Assembly (NCBI GenBank): GCA_947468985.1
Contig: CANINJ010000056.1
Location: forward strand, 1-9,704
Length of the DNA stretch: 9,704 nt
Origin: Bacteroidota bacterium
Lineage (GTDB): Bacteria; Bacteroidota; Bacteroidia; Flavobacteriales; Flavobacteriaceae
Direction of reading: 5' to 3'
Position numbers and translations under genes: made by a program
Notes under the pieces: model-generated
The model's database searches: none
Told to the model about the DNA's origin: nothing
Seen by the model: only the letters and a program-made list of their open reading frames with translations
In this document: positions 6,774 through 9,704 of the stretch, in pieces
How positions within the stretch are numbered: the first letter of the stretch is position 1
Layout of the letters: every line of letters begins with the position of its first letter

Positions 6774-7510
6774 TTCCAGTTTATCTCTAAAGCAAAACTT
6801 GTTTTATCTTCTTTTGTAACACTAAAAATAGTTTTATTGTCAATAACACTTTCGTGAATTTTTACAGCATCTTTTAAAGACAATTCCTTCATGAAATTCA
6901 TTTCAAAACTATCAATTTTTTTATTTATAATCAATTCTGACGGAACAAAATCCAAACACCATTCTAAGTACTTGACGTTGTTGACGTGGTTAACAATATC
7001 CAAATCTGATAAAACAACTACTTTATCAAATACCTCTTCTTTGTTATCAAGGAGTTGAATTTTGGAAAAACTTTTTTCAGTAGCCTTATTTTCAGGAAAA
7101 ATTTCAAAATGTTCATAAGGTAACGCCAAAGCTTCGGGACGTCTTTTTTCGGTATTAATTACCGCCCAAAAGGTTTCTGAGCCTATTACTTTAATTCCAT
7201 TTACATAAACTTCCAAAGCACGAACAGAACGAGAATTTTCAAGGGTATTGATCCAAGTTTTTATAGTTACTGTGTCTTTCCATTTTGGTAGTTTTGAGAT
7301 TTCTACACGCATTCTACTTAAAACCCAAGCTTGGTGGAATTCCTGCATATCTGAAAAACTAATTCCTCCCAATTCAGAATGTGCAGCAGCAGTTAATTGC
7401 AATAAATTACATAAATCGGTATATTTTAAATACCCTTTTGGAGTGCATTGTGTGAAATTGATTTCCCAATCTTTGCTGAATATAGAAGTGAAATTTGGTG
7501 AAATAGGCAT
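6770..7510 (-). CDS. Acyl-ACP thioesterase (FatA/FatB-type double hot dog)
   Basis: This cytosolic enzyme hydrolyses acyl-acyl carrier protein to free fatty acid, ending fatty-acid elongation. The 246-residue length fits bacterial members of the family (PF01643 type). The N-terminal hot dog covers about residues 12-125 (long helix around 31-46, then WVLSRMRVEI and VTIKTWINTLENSRSVRALEV-like strands, about 62-102). The second, catalytic hot dog covers about 150-246 and contains SDLDIVNHVNNVKYLEW (168-184), which aligns with the DLDxNxHVNNVKY signature of plant FatB. Asp171, His175 and Glu203 match expected active-site positions, but the Asn falls at 174 rather than 173, so the usual N-x-H reads V-N-H. 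The gene lies 1 bp downstream of miaA and is surely cotranscribed with it. The substrate chain length cannot be read from the sequence. Confidence 0.9.
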   Translation of the reverse strand: MPISPNFTSIFSKDWEINFTQCTPKGYLKYTDLCNLLQLTAAAHSELGGISFSDMQEFHQAWVLSRMRVEISKLPKWKDTVTIKTWINTLENSRSVRALEVYVNGIKVIGSETFWAVINTEKRRPEALALPYEHFEIFPENKATEKSFSKIQLLDNKEEVFDKVVVLSDLDIVNHVNNVKYLEWCLDFVPSELIINKKIDSFEMNFMKELSLKDAVKIHESVIDNKTIFSVTKEDKTSFALEINWK

Positions 7511-7511
7511 T

Positions 7512-8429
7512 TTATAATTTTAGATTTATGAATTCAATTATGTTTTTTCTGTCGGTAGAATAATCAAACCATTTCGTCGCTTCATTTCTTTTGAACCAAG
7601 TCAATTGGCGTTTTGCAAATCTTCGGGTGTTTTTCTTAATTTCTTCAATTGCAAATTCTAAGGTTATTTCGTTATTAAAATAACTAAACAGTTCTCTGTA
7701 ACCAACAGTTTGCAAGGCATTTAAGTTTTTATTTGGATATGCTTTTTCGGCTTCCGCCAATAAGCCTTCGTTAATCATAATTTCAACCCGCTGATTAATC
7801 CGTTCATAAATTTTTGATCTATTAGCTTCCAAACCAATGATAATAGAAGTGAAATTTCTCGTATTTTTTTTCTTATTCATAAAAGAAGAATACGGTTTTC
7901 CTGAGCCGATGCAAACTTCTACAAAACGCATCATTCGTTGTGGATTTTGTAATGTTTGCGGATTTTCTAATGTAATTGTTTCAAAATAATCGGAATCTAA
8001 TTCTTGAAGTTGTTGTTGTAAATAGGCAATTCCAAGTTTTTCATAATCTGATTTTACTTCTTCTCGTACGGAATTTTCAATTTCAGGAAATGCATCAAAT
8101 CCTTTTAAAATTGCATCTACATATAAACCTGAACCACCAACAAGAATTGCGAAATCGGATGTTTTATAAAGTTCGTCAAGTTTTGAAATAGCTTCTTTTT
8201 CGAAATCACCAACAGTATAATTTTCAAATATAGATTTGTTATGTATGAAATGATGGGGCGCTGATGATAATTCTTCTTTGTTCGGAACAGCTGTTCCAAT
8301 TGACATTTCCTTGAAAAACTGTCTACTATCACAAGAAATAATTTCACAGCCAAAATGTTGTGCCAAAGCAATGCTTAAGGAAGTTTTTCCTATTGCTGTT
8401 GGACCTACGATGGTTATCAAATACTTCAT
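7512..8429 (-). CDS. miaA: tRNA dimethylallyltransferase MiaA
   Basis: MiaA transfers a dimethylallyl group from dimethylallyl diphosphate to N6 of adenosine 37 in tRNAs reading UNN codons, giving i6A, which stabilises codon pairing. The 305-residue length is normal. The P-loop GPTAIGKTS is at residues 9-17, the substrate-binding DSRQ at 34-37 and VGGSGLY at 97-103. NPQRMMRFVEV (162-172) corresponds to the usual NPxRvxRalEV, QTVGYREL (240-247) to QxIGYxE, and RRFAKRQLTWFKR (269-281) to the C-terminal RrYAKRQxTWfr block. All expected motifs are intact. It starts 54 bp after the nuclease gene on the same strand, with no exact TAnnTTTG box seen in that gap, and its TAA stop is followed after 1 bp by the thioesterase ATG, suggesting an operon. 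Confidence 0.97.
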   Translation of the reverse strand: MKYLITIVGPTAIGKTSLSIALAQHFGCEIISCDSRQFFKEMSIGTAVPNKEELSSAPHHFIHNKSIFENYTVGDFEKEAISKLDELYKTSDFAILVGGSGLYVDAILKGFDAFPEIENSVREEVKSDYEKLGIAYLQQQLQELDSDYFETITLENPQTLQNPQRMMRFVEVCIGSGKPYSSFMNKKKNTRNFTSIIIGLEANRSKIYERINQRVEIMINEGLLAEAEKAYPNKNLNALQTVGYRELFSYFNNEITLEFAIEEIKKNTRRFAKRQLTWFKRNEATKWFDYSTDRKNIIEFINLKL

Positions 8430-8448
8430 TAGTTGTTTTTTAGCCCAG

Positions 8449-8470
8449 ACCTGTTTACCGGCAGGCGGGT
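8449..8470. repeat. GC-rich imperfect palindrome in the gap between the nuclease gene and miaA
   Basis: The 11-base half acctgtttacc (8449-8459) faces ggcaggcgggt (8460-8470). Folded as RNA from the plus strand, ten of eleven positions pair, three of them as G-U, with one A-C mismatch and no loop. The outer bases agc (8442-8444) and gct (8472-8474) could pair further. The block 8442-8476 is clearly GC-rich inside an otherwise AT-rich gap. It has no T-run in the minus (gene) direction, so it is not an ordinary terminator. It looks like a decayed copy of a CCTGCC/GGCAGG-type intergenic palindrome; that link is inference. Confidence 0.5.
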
Positions 8471-8483
8471 AGCTCCAAAAAAA

Positions 8484-9704
8484 TTAAAATTTTACAATCT
8501 TCAAAAATTTACTTTTTCGAATATGACTTTGTATAATATTTCTTGTATCGCGGTTGTTTTGCATCGGAATTATGATGTTTTTCAGAATTTCGATGTTGTG
8601 AATTTGATAGTTTAAATTGTAAAAAGCATATCCTTTATAGATGCCATTTTCAATTAATACGGCACTTCGCTCACTTATATTCCGACCTTTATCGGTTAGA
8701 ATCATATTCTGATTTTCAAAACTATTTTTTGTAATGAATTCCTGAACTCTTAAATTGTATTCTTCTGGCGAAATTTCGCCAATGCACGCACCGTCGCATT
8801 CCTTTATTTTATATTGAAAACAGGCTTCTTTTGTGATGTATAAACCGGTATATTTTTGGCATAATTTATAATCCGATGTAATTCTGAACAAGGCATTTTG
8901 TGCGTCTTGCAACGTTGAAAAAGAGGTAATTTCTTTCCGTCGACCGTCTGTTTTTTGAAGGATTAAATTCAAATAACCTTTTTTATCGGCTTCAATATAC
9001 AAAGCGATATTGAATAAATTTTTTCGTTGTGCTCTGTTGTAAATGGGTTTATGAATTTTAATTTCTTCACTTTCTTTCAATAAAGCAATTAATTCACTTC
9101 CTGTTTCTTCAAACGTTACCGAGAAAACTTCCTTTTGGATTTTCATTGATTTTATATCAACGCCTGTAAAATGTTGGTTGACTCGTTTTTTTATATTTTT
9201 ACTTTTACCAATATAAATTAACTTACTGTCTTCATTATGAATATAATAAACCCCTGTTCTTGAAGGTAAACTTTCAACAATAATATGTAATTTTGGAGCA
9301 ATTCCTTTTTGGATTTCTGTTTTTATTAATTCTGTCACAATTACCTTTTCGGTATCTTTTGCCAACAGTAATTGGAATAATTTCACTGTTGCCAAAGCAT
9401 CACCACTTGCGCGATGTCTATCAGCCATTGGGATTCCAAGTGCACGAACTAATTTCCCTAAGCTGTGAGAAGTCTGATCGGGCAATAATTGTTGTGATAA
9501 TTCAACGGTGCAAAGTGTTTTTTGATTGAAATCGTATCCTAAACGACGAAATTCTGTTCTCAAAATTCGATAATCAAAAGAAGCATTATGAGCAACCAAA
9601 ACGCAATCATTTGTAATTTCAATAATGCGTTTGGCAACTTCAAAAAACTTTGGAGCGCTTTGTAGCATTGCATTGTTTATGCCTGTTAATTTCACAACAA
9701 AGGG
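8484..9704 (-). CDS. DEDDh exonuclease fused to a GIY-YIG (UvrC N-terminal/Cho-like) nuclease, N-terminus outside window
   Basis: This is a putative bifunctional DNA nuclease. The frame is open to the right edge: PFVVKLTGI precedes the internal GTG at 9695, so that codon is not the start. About 50 N-terminal residues, including the first catalytic DxE, are missing. Numbering from that GTG, exonuclease motif II is HNASFD (36-41; Asp41) and motif III HRASGDA (94-100; His94, Asp99), the DnaQ-like DEDDh pattern. A GIY-YIG domain follows: TGVYYI (147-152), YIGKS (161-165), catalytic Arg171, Glu201 and Asn220. Beyond it, Cys279, Cys292, Cys300 and Cys304 (CFQYKIKECDGACIG) match the UvrC cysteine cluster. 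There is no UvrB-binding or second (RNase H-like) UvrC nuclease domain, so it resembles Cho joined to a proofreading-type exonuclease. A repair or DNA-processing role is inferred. It is upstream of miaA on the same strand. Confidence 0.9.
   Translation of the reverse strand, partial: PFVVKLTGINNAMLQSAPKFFEVAKRIIEITNDCVLVAHNASFDYRILRTEFRRLGYDFNQKTLCTVELSQQLLPDQTSHSLGKLVRALGIPMADRHRASGDALATVKLFQLLLAKDTEKVIVTELIKTEIQKGIAPKLHIIVESLPSRTGVYYIHNEDSKLIYIGKSKNIKKRVNQHFTGVDIKSMKIQKEVFSVTFEETGSELIALLKESEEIKIHKPIYNRAQRKNLFNIALYIEADKKGYLNLILQKTDGRRKEITSFSTLQDAQNALFRITSDYKLCQKYTGLYITKEACFQYKIKECDGACIGEISPEEYNLRVQEFITKNSFENQNMILTDKGRNISERSAVLIENGIYKGYAFYNLNYQIHNIEILKNIIIPMQNNRDTRNIIQSHIRKSKFLKIVKF

Noticed and set aside
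7248..7517. An 89-codon plus-strand frame antisense to the thioesterase gene
   Set aside because: The minus-strand thioesterase has conserved family motifs; the antisense translation resembles nothing.
7976..8371. Frames of 71 codons (plus) and 84 codons (minus, other frame) inside miaA
   Set aside because: All MiaA motifs are intact in the main frame; these translations are repetitive shadows.
8442..8476. The GC-rich palindrome as the terminator of the nuclease gene
   Set aside because: Read on the minus strand it is followed by an A-run, not a T-run, and it has no loop, so it does not fit a Rho-independent terminator.
8278..8615. Plus-strand frames (64 and 60 codons) crossing the miaA-nuclease gap, including an LPAGG-like end
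   Set aside because: They run antisense through two real genes and the GC-rich palindrome; the LPAGG is a chance reading of the palindrome, not a sorting signal.
9293..9529. A 78-codon plus-strand frame antisense to the exonuclease-GIY-YIG gene
   Set aside because: It is antisense to conserved nuclease motifs and has no protein features of its own.
1..9704. Mobile elements, CRISPR arrays, tRNA or rRNA genes, or a defence or biosynthetic cluster
   Set aside because: No transposase, integrase or regularly spaced repeats were seen, no tRNA cloverleaf was recognised, and every gene has an ordinary core or secreted-protein assignment.

Overview
The window looks like a chromosomal segment from a flavobacterium (Bacteroidota, family Flavobacteriaceae, probably Flavobacterium or a close relative). 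It is strongly AT-rich throughout. One gene encodes a secreted protein ending in a type IX secretion (T9SS) C-terminal signal, a system confined to Bacteroidota. One intergenic region carries an exact match to the Bacteroidota -7 promoter element TAnnTTTG, and Shine-Dalgarno sequences are not evident. The housekeeping proteins have a flavobacterial flavour by eye; no database search was possible.

Layout. Plus strand, 1-6737: the C-terminal half of the enoyl-ACP reductase FabI (1-394, cut by the window edge); a 721-residue T9SS-exported multidomain protein (490-2655) closed by a hairpin terminator; a membrane-anchored family 2 glycosyltransferase (2769-3767) overlapping dephospho-CoA kinase coaE by 4 bp (3764-4348); then a sensor histidine kinase (4420-6003) and its OmpR-type response regulator (6009-6737) in the RprX/RprY style. 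A symmetric hairpin at 6738-6773 separates this block from a convergent minus-strand block, 9704-6770. In transcription order that block holds an exonuclease/GIY-YIG nuclease cut by the right edge (9704-8484), miaA for tRNA i6A modification (8429-7512) and an acyl-ACP thioesterase (7510-6770), the last two only 1 bp apart.

How the genes relate. Most of the window is core metabolism and housekeeping: fatty-acid synthesis at both ends (FabI elongation, thioesterase release of acyl chains), CoA synthesis, tRNA modification, DNA processing and one two-component system. The two-component pair is a clear functional unit. The glycosyltransferase/coaE and miaA/thioesterase pairings look like compact transcription units rather than pathways.

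I found no convincing undescribed multi-gene system, CRISPR array, insertion sequence, prophage part, tRNA or rRNA. The points most worth a second look are: (1) the exonuclease-GIY-YIG fusion, whose C-terminal part keeps four cysteines spaced like the Fe-S ligands of UvrC; (2) a GC-rich imperfect palindrome in the 54-bp gap at 8430-8483; (3) helical-turn-spaced GTTAAT repeats plus a possibly leaderless promoter in front of the histidine kinase; (4) a shifted catalytic Asn in the thioesterase.
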